From NCBI GenBank assembly GCA_004369045.1, contig ML213507.1, positions 1 to 64,000 on the forward strand: DNA of 64,000 nucleotides, written 5' to 3'. Below, in pieces: positions 11,479-24,031 of the stretch. Every line of letters starts with the position of its first letter. Within the stretch, counting starts at the first letter, position 1. The position numbers and the translations under genes were made by a program. Source of the stretch: Heliocybe sulcata. Taxonomy: Eukaryota > Basidiomycota > Agaricomycetes > Gloeophyllales > Gloeophyllaceae. The notes under the pieces were generated by a model. The model saw nothing but the letters and a program-made list of their open reading frames with translations. It was not told the origin of the DNA and searched no databases.

Positions 11479-13782
11479 ATGTCTGTGAAGGACGCTCCCA
11501 ACGGCAAGAAAACGGTATCTGTGAAGGATGTCGAAGTACTCAGCTTTGATCCCGTGCTGGAGAAGCGACTTCTCAGGAAGCTCGACTGGGTTCTGTTGCC
11601 GCTATTCACCGTGACTTGTAAGTATTCGATCTATTATGAAGAAGTCGTATGGGTATCAACGTTTTCCAGTTATATTGAACTTCATCGACCGGTGCGTTGT
11701 TCCTCGAGCTGCGAAGGAGTGGTTCTCATCACCGTTACAATCACTGCATTCAGCACAGCCATAGGTAAAATCCCAGTTCACTCTACCTTAACGTCGCAAA
11801 AATGAACACCTAACATGGGCTTTTCTAGGGAATGCAAAGATTGCAGGTTCACCATAATCCTGAACTTCCATTGTGCTTAACCAACCCAGACAACGAATAG
11901 GAATCGAGAAAGACTTGGGTTTGGTCGGATACGAATACAATATTGCACTCACCATCTTCTACATATGCGTACGTCGGACGTCCATCATATCAGAGTCTCT
12001 AATGCAGGATGCCTCTAGTACATCCTCTTCGAGATCCCGTCAAACCTAGCCCTCAAACGGTTCGGCTCCGTGTGGCTTGCCTTTATCGTAACAGCCTTTG
12101 GCGTGATCACCATTGGTTCTGCGTTCACGCACAACTTTGCCGGTCTCGTAATTACGCGTGTCTTCCTAGGCGCAGCGGAGGGCGGGACACTGGTACGCCC
12201 GAGTCAACAAGATGCTATTGGCGGACGCCTCTGACGCGCACGACGGTTAGCCCGGACTTACATATATCCTATCCCGAGTAAGAAGCTTGTTCTCGTTCAG
12301 CCGAAAGCGCACTATATAGAGATTTAGTACTATCGGCGTAGTGAGCTCGTGTTGCGCGTGGGGGTGGTGTTAGGTCTGGCACCAACATTTGCAGGAGCTT
12401 GTACGTCCGTTCACCTTAGCGTCCCACCAATACTAACCAGCATGATCCCTTACAGTCGGCGGACTGCTAGCATCCGGCTTACTCTCCATACCGGACATCG
12501 GCAGCGTAACGTCGTGGAGGAAGATCTTTCTAGTCGAAGGTCTGGGCTCACGAGTCAGGGCGTACAGGACTCTGATCGCGACCTACAGGAATCATCACTT
12601 CTGGCTTCGGACTGGTATGCTTCCTGGTTATCCCGGACGACCCGCAACGCTCGAGGCTGTTGAGCGCTGAACAAAAAGTCTTGGCGATGGCGCGGATCGC
12701 TGACGACCAGGTCGTGTCAACAGGAGGGAGGACGGAGCGTACGAGTTTGAGACTAGTCCTTCGGGCATTCAACTTCAACGTCAGTACGCAGGACACTGTT
12801 GCAATCGAGTAGAGTCCTGACTCGCCGCACGCAGACCACCCTCTGCGCAGTCTGCTTCCTGATGCTCAACATCTCATTCCAAGGTTTGAGCCTCTTCATG
12901 CCCACGGTCGTCGCAACGCGTACGTGATTCACCCACCTCGCCTCCAAACCCAGAACTCTAACCTTCTTCTCTTTCCAATGCAGTCGGCCACTTCAGTATG
13001 TTCCGTCCCGATGGTTCCAGAATATCAGAAGCTTACTTCCTCACAGCAACGGTCGAATCCCAATTGCGCACCGTCCCGCCCTACGTCGTGGGCGCCGCAT
13101 GGGTGGTCCTCAACACATCCTACAGCTCCCTTATCAAACGGCACGGCTTTCCGATCTTCATCTCCGTCCTCCTCATGGTAGCCGGCTACGCCATCTTCGT
13201 GGGCACCCACAACTCGCATGCAAGGTGCCGTACCTGATATCTCCTGTGAAATGTAAGATGTGAGATGAGCTGAAGAGACGCTTCGGATAGGTACGCAGCG
13301 TGTTTCCTTGCGATCGCTGGCGGATCGCCCACGATCCCGATGTTCGTGGCGTGGGGGACGGACAATGCTGCTCCGGACACGGTTAGAGCGGTGACGACCG
13401 CGATAATACCCGGTAAGCTTGTGGACCGTCTTCCGAGGACATCCAACCGCTCAAAGCCTCGAAAACATAGGTATAGGCGCGTTAGGGTCCATCATCGCGT
13501 GCGCACCCCCCCAAGTGTTTAGACATACACGATTGCTAACGGCGAGGCAACAGCGTATGGACGTATCTCCCCACCGACGCACCGGATTATCACATGGGAA
13601 ACAGCCTCAACCTAGCCACGAGCAGCGCCGTCTGCGTTCTGACTCTCGTTGGCGTGCTGTATATCAAATGGGAGAACCACAAGCGGGATAGAGGCGGGCG
13701 GGATTACAGGCTGGACGGGCTGACGAACGATGAGCTAGAGCAGCTAGGGTCCCTGCACCCGGGCTATAGGTACCTGGAATAG
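11479..13782 (+). CDS. MFS permease, DAL5 type, copy B
   Basis: Paralogue of the minus-strand permease 1 kb away. ATG 11479 begins MSVKDAPNGKK, and RKLDWVLLPLFTV, ILNFIDRTAIGNAKIAG, EIPSNLALKRFG, AEGGTL and RRSELVLRVGVVLG follow in order to stop 13782 (LHPGYRYLE). The model has 16 exons: 11479-11617, 11670-11691, 11754-11764, 11829-11846, 11901-11968, 12019-12192, 12251-12277, 12328-12400, 12456-12539, 12589-12779, 12835-12919, 12984-12995, 13047-13224, 13291-13412, 13471-13498 and 13554-13782. They sum to 1461 nt (486 residues) with every phase consistent. Exons of 11, 12 and 18 nt are required. Twelve membrane helices are expected. No stop or frameshift was found, so it looks functional. 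The substrate is unknown. Confidence 0.9.
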
Positions 13783-16465
13783 ACATTAACGGTCGGCTCA
13801 GGAGGCCCGCTAGGAATGAAAAATCTTGTGGGTTCGACCAAAGCCATCAACGACCCCTTTGGATTCGGCTTAGGCGGACACGAAAATACCTCGCAAACAC
13901 TGCCCTTCAGAAGCGCCATCCTGCCACCTCACCGCGCCTGGTATTCCCTGTCAAACATACTACAGCAGAGTCATCAGACCAGGCAACACATACTTTATCA
14001 GATAAAAGGGGCATCAAGGTTCCCAGAGCCGCGCCGGACAAACGCCCACCGCGCAAGGGTCGAGCCACCGCATCCAATAGCAAACCCAGCCTATTCAAAG
14101 ACTGCGCAAGCCCAATCACGATACCAGCTCCCCGCCCGACTTGTGCCCGCTCGCACAGAATTGGCACGCGCGAGGCTATCGCGCGGCAGGTCATGCGACT
14201 CGTCAGCGAGGGAGGGAGGCCTATACTTGCAACGAGGGGGCCCTTGTTCGACCATGGCCATGCTGTTCGCGCCCGGTCGGAGGTCTAGAAGCAGTACGAC
14301 CTCACGCAGCATGCAGAATAGAAGGGGAGAGACGGAATTTAGAATCCAGAATAGAAGGGGGACGGAGTTACACTGTGGTCGGAGGGTGAGACGTGTTCCT
14401 GGCGTGTCGGAAGTTCTGGCGTCTGCGGAGGAGAACGTCGGTGCGGGCTAGTCGCGAAGTTTCATTTAACAATGGGATAGACGCCAGAGACTAATGCGGG
14501 GACGCACCCGCCGAGGGATTGATCCCACAGCCGCGAGGACGACTTTGGGGATGCTTGGAAGCAGAGTTAAACCCGTATGGCGCTAACATGGCCGAGCGTC
14601 AATAGGGCACTCGACTGCTCACCTGCATCGGCGTCCAGCTAGACAAAACGCCGCGGGCATGGCCAAACAGTTTTGCCCTGAACTCTTCACCAATTGGAAG
14701 AATTGAAGTGCTATTGCACCCGGGGATTACAGCATTCGCGGGTACACGAGGTGGCGGGGTCAGTTAAACCTTAGGAGCGCAGCATGATCGACGCGAGCTA
14801 TCTATGGAAGGGCGGGAATGAAGGGCGAAGCGTCGGGTGTCTGTCAGCTTGAGCCTGGAATAGAGATGGTGTTACCTGTGTCCTCGGTGCCTGCTCGGGT
14901 AACGGATGTGAAGGCATGAGTCAATAGACTTTAGTTGTCACCAGCAAAGGTGAGTGTCGTACAGAGGTCGCCATGGAGTAGGGAAGTCCTAAGTACTGAC
15001 TCGGGCGTACACGAGGCTTCCTGCAGTCCCAGAAGCTTGTCAGCAAGCCTGGCGAGATCGATAACAGCGAGTCAGCCACTTGGAGAAGCGCAGGCTACTA
15101 ATCGAGGACACTGCGGCGCGGTGCCGACGGTACAATGGACGAGGCCGCGTGGAGGTGGGCGCGCGTGTGCAGGATCAGGATCAGAAAGTCTGGAAGGCGT
15201 ACGTAGAGGGGGTGCCGCTGGGAATGGAAGCCCAAGCCCACGTCTTCTCCGCCCCGAGAGGCGCACATGAACGACATTTATACGCGCCCGATGTTCCGTA
15301 CTGCGCCGTGAACAGAGAACCTGATTCCTTGGCTCGGTGGCGACAGTGGCATGTTAAGTCAGCGGAGGGAATTGAAGACCGAGGACGGAATGGCGTAACA
15401 GGTACAAGAGGAAGAGACGGAACGGAATGAAGAACGTGGCGGCCGCGCTTCACAAGCAATTCTACCACAAAGGCAACTCGCGAGGTCCAGCCAATCACAG
15501 TGCTGAACGCAGACACGGAATCAAATGCGCCTGGAGGTTTATCAGTTCCATCACCAGCGATGCGCCTCGTTGTCTCCGCCCGGCGCGCCCAGCAAGGCAA
15601 AGAGGGAGCTCTGCAACGGAAAGTTCAGCGAGGGGAGCGCAGCTAGGACGCCTGCCGAGTGATGTGGCGGTCCACAACACTCTCGTAGAATCGCCCGAAA
15701 AGGAAACCCGACCCAGACAATGGCCGCTTACGTGAGCCAAACCGGGCACGCGCCGCCCGCTTGGTGCGGACTCTCTCATCGATCCACACGTCAGTCCCTT
15801 CGAAGAAGAAACCTAGAAAACATGCGGCGGGCGTCGGTGCGGTCCGGGCGACACCGCTGATGACGGATAATCCGATTCTGCGGCCATATTTGGCTCGCGG
15901 CTGCTCCTAAGCGCGCGCCCATTTTTGAGAACGGCGCCGACAGCTACGGGACCCCGGGTACAATTGAAGCCTTGCTGCGCTCGGTCTTGTCGAGTTTTCG
16001 ACGATTTCGCACGTTGACAAATCGTGTGCGGAAGAGTAGAAGCAGGTCAATACGACAAGGCTGACGACGCCTGACTGGTTCATTGCAGCACAGACTCTAA
16101 GTGGGGATTCGGTATGGTCTCACACGGCGGGCACGAGGCGGGCAGGCGGGAGCAGTGCCCGGAGTCCTCTGCGACCCTGAAATGGGCGGGGCCGAGCTCC
16201 GGCCCACGAGTTGGGAGAGAAAGGCAGTGCCGGGATCCCAAATCAGGCAATCGGGGATGGGGAACCCGGCCGAGGAAAGTGGAAAGTGTTCTGACGCGAG
16301 AAGGCCTTGAACGTGCCGCCCGTACTTATCATCCGCCCTTGGCCCAGATGCTCGCATGCCCGTCTCCCGCCCCGCCTCCGCACCCGTCTCGACGACGCCG
16401 ACGCCCTCCTCCTCGCCGCCCACGTCCCTCTCCTCTCCCTCGCGCGTCCTGGCCGCCGTCGCACA
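13783..16465. other. Long intergenic region, MFS-B / GATA-like gene
   Basis: These 2.7 kb have no gene I can support. A 212-codon + frame (13816-14451) is basic and low in structure. On the opposite strand, 13907-14194 is a more hydrophobic frame containing AQSLNRLGLLLDAVARPL, without a recognised family. A short tandem, CAGAATAGAAGGGG, repeats near 14316 and 14348. The last ~400 bases are GC-rich and probably the 5' region of the next gene. Confidence 0.5.
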
Positions 16466-19283
16466 ATGACCGACTCCCCACAGCCGTCAGCGGTCTCGGT
16501 AACGTCCCCGCAGATCGCCCGCTCCCCTCTGAACGCCGTCCTGAACGGCACCAACAATGGTCCAAGCAGCTCTAGCACTGGCAACAACTCCCCAGCCCAA
16601 CTCGCGGCGATGCTCGCGACCAGCTTTCGCGAGGTCGACGGCCTCAAACGCGAGCTCTCCATGATGAGGCGCCGCGCAGAAAAGGCCGAACGTCTCCTCG
16701 CCGCCCTCAGCACACCCATGTCCGCCACCTCCGGCCCCGGCTCCTCCCCCTCCTCACTACCGACCCCCACACCCCTGCACGAGAACGCACTCAAACAGAT
16801 CAAACAACTCGAGAACGACAAGGACGACCTCGAAATGCAGCGCGACGAGGCCCTCGCGCGCCTCCGCGTCGTCTCCGAGTCCTGGCAAGAACTCGAACGC
16901 TACCTCTCCGTCGTCGACCTCCGCGCGTCCGACGCGCGCGCCGGCTTCTCGCGCATCGTCGCAGACGGCGGCGGGCAGCTCGTCCTCGCGCCCATCCCCG
17001 TGCCCGGGCAGTACCCCCACCCGCTGCCGCTCCCCCGCCCCCGTGCGCCGAGTATCCCCCATCGCGGTACGGTGACGTTCCCCCAGCTGCCGCTCCCGCC
17101 GCCGCCGAATCCGAATCCGAATGTGAGTTCGTCGAGTCGACGCCCAAGGGCTCCGAGTTTGGATGCGGCTGGGTATCCGGCGCCGCCTAGTAAACGCCAC
17201 AGAAGTGGCCGGGAACGTGCAAGGGACTCGTTCATTGATTCGGTGAGTGTCCGAGTCGTTTTGTTTCCCAGTCTTTTGTGCTGGTCAATTGCTGTCCTTT
17301 CCATTTCCTGTCCATCAGCGTATTCTCAGTTTTTTCTTGCATTGATTGATCTTCTACCATATTTTACGTCTGCGCACGACCAACGCCCACATCGAACCAT
17401 TTCCTTCGCGCTCCCACCTCTGCTCATTTTTCTTGGTCGTTCTGTCCCCAGTTCACAGCTTCCACTCATGACGATACAAAATTCTTTGATCCAACTCATG
17501 ACGCACGATCGCTTCTTTCCCCCTTCCTGCTTCTCCGTCCCGGGCCCTTTTCTTTGTCCCTTTCAAGCTTCCATCCTCTTTACTTCCCTCCATCTTGGTT
17601 TGTGTCGTGTGGCGTCTGTATTGGATTGCGAGGACATCAGTACCGAGTGGGACCAGTTTTCTGCATGGAGTATTTCGTCCTTGTCACCCCTTGCCTCATC
17701 GACTCTCACATCTTCACGAAATTCGAACCGCTAATATAATTTATAGCCCATGGACTCGCCCCGCGCACAGCATCCTCAACCACCACCACCAATCCCAGGA
17801 GCTCAATATCCTCCCAACACCGCCGCACTCCCATACGCACCCTCAGAAGCACATCGATCCCAGCGATACGACTCCGAGCGGCGCCACCGGCTACACACGC
17901 ACCCCTCCCAGCAACAGCAAATGCCGCCCTACCCAGGCCGCGGGCGCTCGCTCACCCGCTCGCCAGCCTCCAGCCGCTCCTCCTCCAAGTCGCTCGACGA
18001 GATGCTGCTCGAGACCGCCACGGACCCGTCGCGCTCGCCGACGTTCCGCAGGCCGGGGATGGTCGGCCCGGGGATGCTCCCGCAGGTGCAGACGTTCAAC
18101 ACGCACACGTTCGCGCCGGTCGTGACGGGTGCGCCCGTGAAGAAGAGCAAGGGCGCGGGGCTGAACGGGAGCGGGAGCGTGATGACGTTGGGTGAGTGGT
18201 GGTCTGATTCGATTGGGGTGGGTGGCTTACTGGTGGTGGTGTAGGTCCGAATGGGAGCGTTATTTCTGGCCCGTCGGGGGTTGTTTCGGGCGGGTACCCG
18301 CCGACGAACGCGGCTGGGCAGAGGATATGTCGGCAGTGCGGGTTGCCGGGGCGGTACAAGGATGGCAAGTGCGTCGAGAAGTGGGGTCCTGGTCCCGACG
18401 GCCCTGGGACGGTCTGCGACAGGTAAGTGGAGTTGTGGGAGACGTGTCTAACCAGCTGAGTTTGCTTCAGGTGTCGCAAGAAAATGAAGCGCGTCGAGCG
18501 ACGGAATACGGCTGCAGATTCGAGCCAGCAATTGCCGGTGAACGCCGGGCCGCCTGTGCACCACCGCTCGCTGGGGGAGCACCCGTCTGTACATGGGAGT
18601 TTTCGCAGTCCGCATATGCAGCCCGCTCCTGGCTCGCAAGAGTCTGATAGGTCGATTCACCGTACTGACACGCTGATTGTGCGCCACTCGCCGCCGCCTC
18701 CGTCATTGGGCGGACGGCATCTTTCGCCGTCCGGGTCTGCCATTCAGCGGGAACGTGAAAGGGACAGGGACAGGGACGAGCATGCACGGCCGGCGTCTTC
18801 CTATGTCGCCCTGCAAGGTACGAGTCTGTAGTAGTAAGTGATATATTGGGCAAGGTACTGAATTTGTGATTAGGCTCTGTCCAGGATCGCCGCGACTTTG
18901 GCCGAAGCCCGCAGCCAGGCTATTCAGAGCATCGCGATCGACGCCCGAAGGACCCTCGGGAGATAGACCCCGCCGGTGGGCGCTCACACTCGAACTCGCT
19001 GTCAAACAGTGTCCTGAGCGCCATCCCGTCGTCCACCTCGGACTCGCCGAAGGAGCCGGTAGCGAGCCGACATTCACCGCCGAGCGAGGCGACGCAGCCC
19101 GTCGATGTGGACGCGGACGCAGATGCGGATGCTGAGGGGGAAGCCGAGGTAGATACTGGCATTGACGCTGATGGTGACGCCGACGCGGATGCTGATGCCG
19201 ACGCTGATCTGCTTGAAGCTGTAGATGCCGCGGAAGCGAACAACAACTCGTCCGAAGAATGGCTAAAGAAAGAAGACTCGTAG
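16466..19283 (+). CDS. GATA-like zinc-finger protein with coiled coil and acidic tail
   Basis: A probable nuclear regulator. ATG 16466 starts MTDSPQPSAVSV. Residues about 45-160 form a coiled coil (VDGLKRELSMMRRRAEKAER, then LHENALKQIKQLENDKDDLE). The zinc finger, encoded near 18322-18490, is CRQCGLP...CDRCRKKMKR, a C-x2-C...C-x2-C GATA-type knuckle. The C-terminus is rich in alternating Asp-Ala. Exons 16466-17242, 17747-18191, 18245-18422, 18471-18817 and 18874-19283 sum to 2157 nt (718 residues). The finger is split by an intron between its third and fourth zinc ligands. The finger resembles fungal GATA-like proteins, but I do not recognise a named orthologue. The first intron is 504 bp, about ten times the usual size here, and stays open in frame almost to its end. 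Confidence 0.8.
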
Positions 19284-20355
19284 AACATGGATCCGATGCA
19301 CTCGGTGCTCGTTGTACTGCTACGCTTTTGTTTTTGGGTCTCGAGAAGCTTGGTTCTGTATCATTCCACGCAAAATGTACATATGCACGCTTTTTTTTCC
19401 CCGCTGTGTTGTAACCGCTGTATGATCATTGCTATCCCCTCGCTATCGCTTTGCTTAGGTTTATGTTCTTAGGAACCTACATAGCTAATGACATGTCGAA
19501 TGTAACGAAATTCACGATATCGGAAGCCTACGATGGACCGACACGTTTGCTGGACAGCAATCCTGGCATAGGCGACCTTGTTTGCTTCACAGGCATGGTC
19601 CTCGACCGCATGAACATCTTCTGCATTGTCGGGCATGTTCACGGCGGCCAGGTCGTTGCACGTCCCTCTTAAAGTGACTGCTGAGCTCGAAGGACCTGCC
19701 AGGGCGAACTTCGGTGAACGCAAAATGCGATTGACCTGTCCAGACTTGTTCTGAACCAGTAGCACAGTATTTTCATCCGCTATGTATAGCGTTTCATATT
19801 GCTTCACGATTATGTGAGACTGTCCGTCGGAGGATTCAAGTCTCTTTCGTTCCGGAGCAATAGGGTGGAGGCGCCTGCCCTCATTAATCACTATCCATGC
19901 CCGTTATAATATGTCCACTCAATCACTTGGTGAACACAATCGGGCGAGAAGAGAGACGGGATACTGGGTCCAAAGATTATGATGTGGCAAAATTGAAGCT
20001 CGAGTGTCACGGTCGTATCGGGTCACGTGCCATATCGCGTGACACTCTCTGAGATCTGCATGTGGCAGTCCATCTTGTCTATCGGGAATTCGTCGATTGG
20101 CCGTGGGACCGCGGATTCACTAGTGTTTGTGGGTAAAGCAACTGGATGCCCAATAAGTCTAGCTGCTAGCTAATAGTTATTGCAGGAGATGCGCGAGACT
20201 AGATATCCATGAAGGACCGACAAATCTTATCGGTAGTCTGTTCGGCGTATTCGTATCTGTAATCAGCTAGTCCCGACTTGTACAAATCACAAAACCCGAA
20301 GACAAGCGCACAGCACAGCGATACCATTATGAGGTAATGAAGACGCCCACCGAGT
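19284..20355. other. Intergenic region between convergent genes
   Basis: This lies between the stop of the GATA-like gene (+) and the stop of the Kelch gene (-), so it holds both 3' regions. A minus-strand frame of 140 codons (19891-19469) lacks an ATG start and has no recognisable domain. I see nothing else. Confidence 0.5.
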
Positions 20356-23300
20356 TCACCGGCGATTGCGACTCTGCCCCGTGCTCGCACCACCGCTCGC
20401 CGCCACAGCTGCGCTACGCCGCATCTCCTCTTCATCAAGTCCAGCTTCCGCCAAAATCTTCTCTACTTCTTTCAGGATCGGCTTGTACTCCTCTGCTTCG
20501 ACGTCAGCATGCCAAATCCCCAAACAAGAGACGAGTAAGTGACAGCTCACCATACTTCTCCTGGGCCATCGCGAACCCATCTCGTCTTAACATCTTTCCT
20601 TGGTTGTCGCTGCTCGAGTGGGCTTTGCCCGTCCAGTACTCGCCTATCCGAGCGGCAGGGAACACCATAAGCGCAACGTGGAATGATAACAGCCCATTAA
20701 CGGTGACCTACGCGAGCGAGCATAAAACATTGCCAGTGTTTCTCCGGGTAAGGGCGTGCTCATCACATCCTCAGTCGACCGCGTCGTATCCTTCGCAACG
20801 CCCATAAACGCCGTGGCTTGTGACCGCAGTTCGTCCTAGAATTGCCGTTATTGTTATGCCCGCCACAGGCACGATACTCGAGACTGGTCCACTCACATTG
20901 TCCTCCTCAGTCGGCCGTTCCTCAACCGCCACTTCCTCCACTTTGTCTTTCTTCTCCTGTTCCTTCTTATCCTCGTCCTCGTCCTCCCCCTCGTCATCAT
21001 CTTCACTACTCTCATCCTCACTATCGTCCTCGCTACCGCTACTGCTAACGTCTTCTCCCTCGGCCGGAAGCACGAGATTGTTCTCCTTGAGACAAACATA
21101 CCGGTCCATCTTGTCCAACGCCAGTGCATAAAAGTCATCAAGCGTATATTCACGAGAGCCGCGCTCATAGATCCCTCCGTAACTTATTCACTTCGTCAGT
21201 ACAAGGTCGAATCGCGAACTCCAATGACCACTTGCATGTATAACGTATTGCGCAAGACCGCCAGCATTGCATTGTACCTTGTCAGAGGGACAGTCTTGTT
21301 CGGATCGTCCGGATCATCGTCTTCATCAGCGGCGAGACTCGTCGGCGCCGAGCCACCCTTCCCGCTCGTACTCTTGACTTTCCGTGTCTCCTAATCAAGA
21401 CATCACGCTTCAACCAACAACATCAGTAACCCATAGCGAAACATACATCTTCAGCATCCTCGTACGAATTGTCCTTGTCCTCTTCTACCTGGACACGCTT
21501 GACGCCCTTCTTCCGCTTGCCGCCCGGCTTCTTCGGTCTCTTCAGCGTCAAGGACACCCACCGCCCATTGCCCTCAATCTGATACCCGTACCTACGGGGG
21601 TCCGCATATAAGTATCCCGTACGAGCAAAGTACAACGCCACGTACATATCGTTCCAGAACACACTCTCCAGCCCCTCCTCGCTCGTATCCTCATCCGTAA
21701 CGCCACCGAAAAGGAGCCCCATACCTAGCCATCACATATCAAAACTCACCTGAATTGAATGAAACAACTTGCTTACCCTTGTTCGCCCACAGAGCCATCG
21801 TACACCCGCTCCTCAACCCCGGCGCGTACCCGATCTTCTTTCTCCTCTCCCACTTGACCGTCAGCGGCACAGCTCCGTCTTTGTCTTTCTTCTTTGGTGC
21901 GGTCTCGGTCGTCGAGGCCTCGTTTTGGGTGATACTAAACAGAGATACTCATTAGAAAAGGCTAGGAGAAAGGAGTGGAGGCTAACTGTCCGAGAAGACG
22001 CACCGCAGGAACCATGTATCCTCGAGCATGACGCCAACAGGTCGCTTGCCTTTCGCATATTCTTTGCAGTACCCACCTAACAATACAGCAGATTATTTCC
22101 ACATCTGACAACTCTTACTCGGCTTGAAGGTCAATAGTACGTACCGTGTAGTAGTATACCGTCCGCCGCAGGTAGGAAGGAGAATCCACTTCGCGGTCTC
22201 GAGAGAATCATGAGCCGTCAGTAGCATCCCGCACTTGTTGAAGGGCGTACGAAGGCCACTTCTCGTCTCCCTTTCTCTCAATCTGCTTCCACCTGTATTC
22301 CTGAGTGTCAAACAACCACAAGTCGTTCAGGTACCGCGCTGTAATGCAACAAATCAGCACCGGGTTAGAGACGGATGTACCGGATCTCCTATGCCACGGA
22401 GGCGGTAGCTTACTCGTAATTCCGGGATCATAAAATCCGCCAAAAAGCACTATATAATGCTTCCACATCGCCATCCTACCGAGCGCCTTGAGAAATCCCT
22501 CCATCCAAGTCTCTATGTCCAGCGAAGCACACTCACCTATGCCCACTCCTCGCCGACGGCGTGACCTTGGCATCAATACGTTCCCATTGGTGCGTTGTAA
22601 TATCAAAACACCACAGGTCACGGTAGTGATGGAAGGTTGTCTGATGGAGAGAGGAGAATTCACCGCCTGAGTGCTCCACAGTGAAGGACTAGCGACTAAT
22701 GGGATAACAGCGTACGTACCGAATACCCATATCTTGCCGCCACCAGCGGGAGAAGCTACAGCCGCATGTGCAGAGCGCGGTCCAGGACAGGTGGGTGATA
22801 TGTATCGCCGCCATTCATCCTGTGTTCACGTCTAAATGTCATATTCAAGTCACACGGACGCGTCGCCTTACCTTCTCAGGTGAATACCGGTATACGTCAT
22901 TGTAAAAGTGCTAGACGGGCATAAACTCATGACGCATGTACAATGCAGTGATGGAACGTACAGCCTTGTTGTCTTCAGAGAAAAATTCGCCGCCGATGGA
23001 CCATAAGTAGTTGCCGCTCGGACACGGAACAAAGGTCGCGTTCGCGCGTCGACTCGGTGGGCCGTCCGCAACTTCTTCCGTGACCTTGTGCGCATCTTCC
23101 CATTCTCTTTGAAGCTACTATCAAGTCGACTGGGTCAGATGAGTCTAGTGCAGACTCAGGGAACAACGGTGTTATGATCGATGGCAAGGCATGAAACATA
23201 CCTAGCAAGCGGAAGTTGAAGCCAAGTTCAATAGTCCGCGCTTACCTTGTCCAAGATGCTCTCCAAATCCTCATCGCTCTCCTCCGCCTCCTCCTTCGCC

Positions 23301-23407
23301 TTTCCTTGCTTCTTCTTCTCCTTGCGTTCCACTTTCTGCGCAGCCTTTGCCTTCTTTGCCGCTTTCGCTCCTGTCTTACTAGGTGCGCCGGATTTTTTCT
23401 TCGCCAT
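20356..23407 (-). CDS. Kelch-repeat protein, KLHDC4/Kel3 type
   Basis: Homologue of human KLHDC4 and yeast Kel3, a cytosolic or nuclear Kelch beta-propeller whose molecular role is not well defined. ATG 23407 opens with a Lys/Ala/Glu-rich segment (MAKKKSGAPSKTGAKAAKKA) as in the family. Kelch blades then appear across several exons: NYLWSIGGEFFSEDNK, FYNDVYRYS, GGGKIWVFGGEFSS, HYIVLFGGFYDP and LNDLWLFDTQEYRWKQIE, with MGLLFGGVTDED later. A highly acidic Ser/Glu/Asp stretch (about 21100-20940) precedes the family's C-terminal segment, which contains FYARTGEYW-like sequence (ETLAMFYAR, GEYWTGKAH). The stop is at 20356 after GQSRNRR. There are many short introns and exon borders were only partly traced. 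I saw no break. Confidence 0.88.
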
Positions 23408-24031
23408 CGTGGCTTGCGCAAGTAGAATGCAAGAGTTGCGGTAAATTGATCAGAAGCCTCGTGGCTTGCACAGCCACTTCCAGCGATCCAGTTGCGGACC
23501 CAGCTTACACGGAAATTTGTCAAGACTCTGGCAGTTCAACGGAAGAGTGCGACGATTCTTCACCCACACCCACCACTGCATATGGCCATTACTTGCGCTT
23601 GCTGTGTTTGGTCTACTCGGATCCGGCTAGTGCTGGCTATACTGGGGCGGTGATCGTGACTCCAGACGCTGCGAGTTCCGGTCCGCCCAGTGGTTTATTC
23701 TCAAAGACTTAGTTGAATCACACTACAAAAAGCAGATGCTCCGGTTCTCGCATGTTGCTGCTTGCGACGGAGCGGTGACTGGATCTCGTACAGAGACCTA
23801 TAGCTACGTCCCCTCCTAGCTTACCGTAGCGTTTCCATAATTGAACGAGTCGGCTGTCGTGAACCGCTACTCGCGAAGCAACGCAACAGAGAGCGTTTCC
23901 AGGCACAACAATCATTCCAGTCTGAAAGAGCGCTGAAGCCTCACAGGAGATTCCTCGGCTAGCACGGATTGAGCCCACACACCACAAGTAAGTCTATTAC
24001 CCCTCTCCGTAATCCGAATACACTGTCCCGA
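23408..24031. other. Intergenic region
   Basis: 624 bases upstream of the Kelch gene and downstream of the seven-TM gene, both on the minus strand. No coding, RNA or repeat signal could be supported. Confidence 0.5.

Noticed and set aside
22093-22663. Frameshift in the Kelch gene suggested by fragmented frames
   Set aside because: The breaks coincide with GT-AG introns of 50-70 bp, and the Kelch blades line up after splicing.
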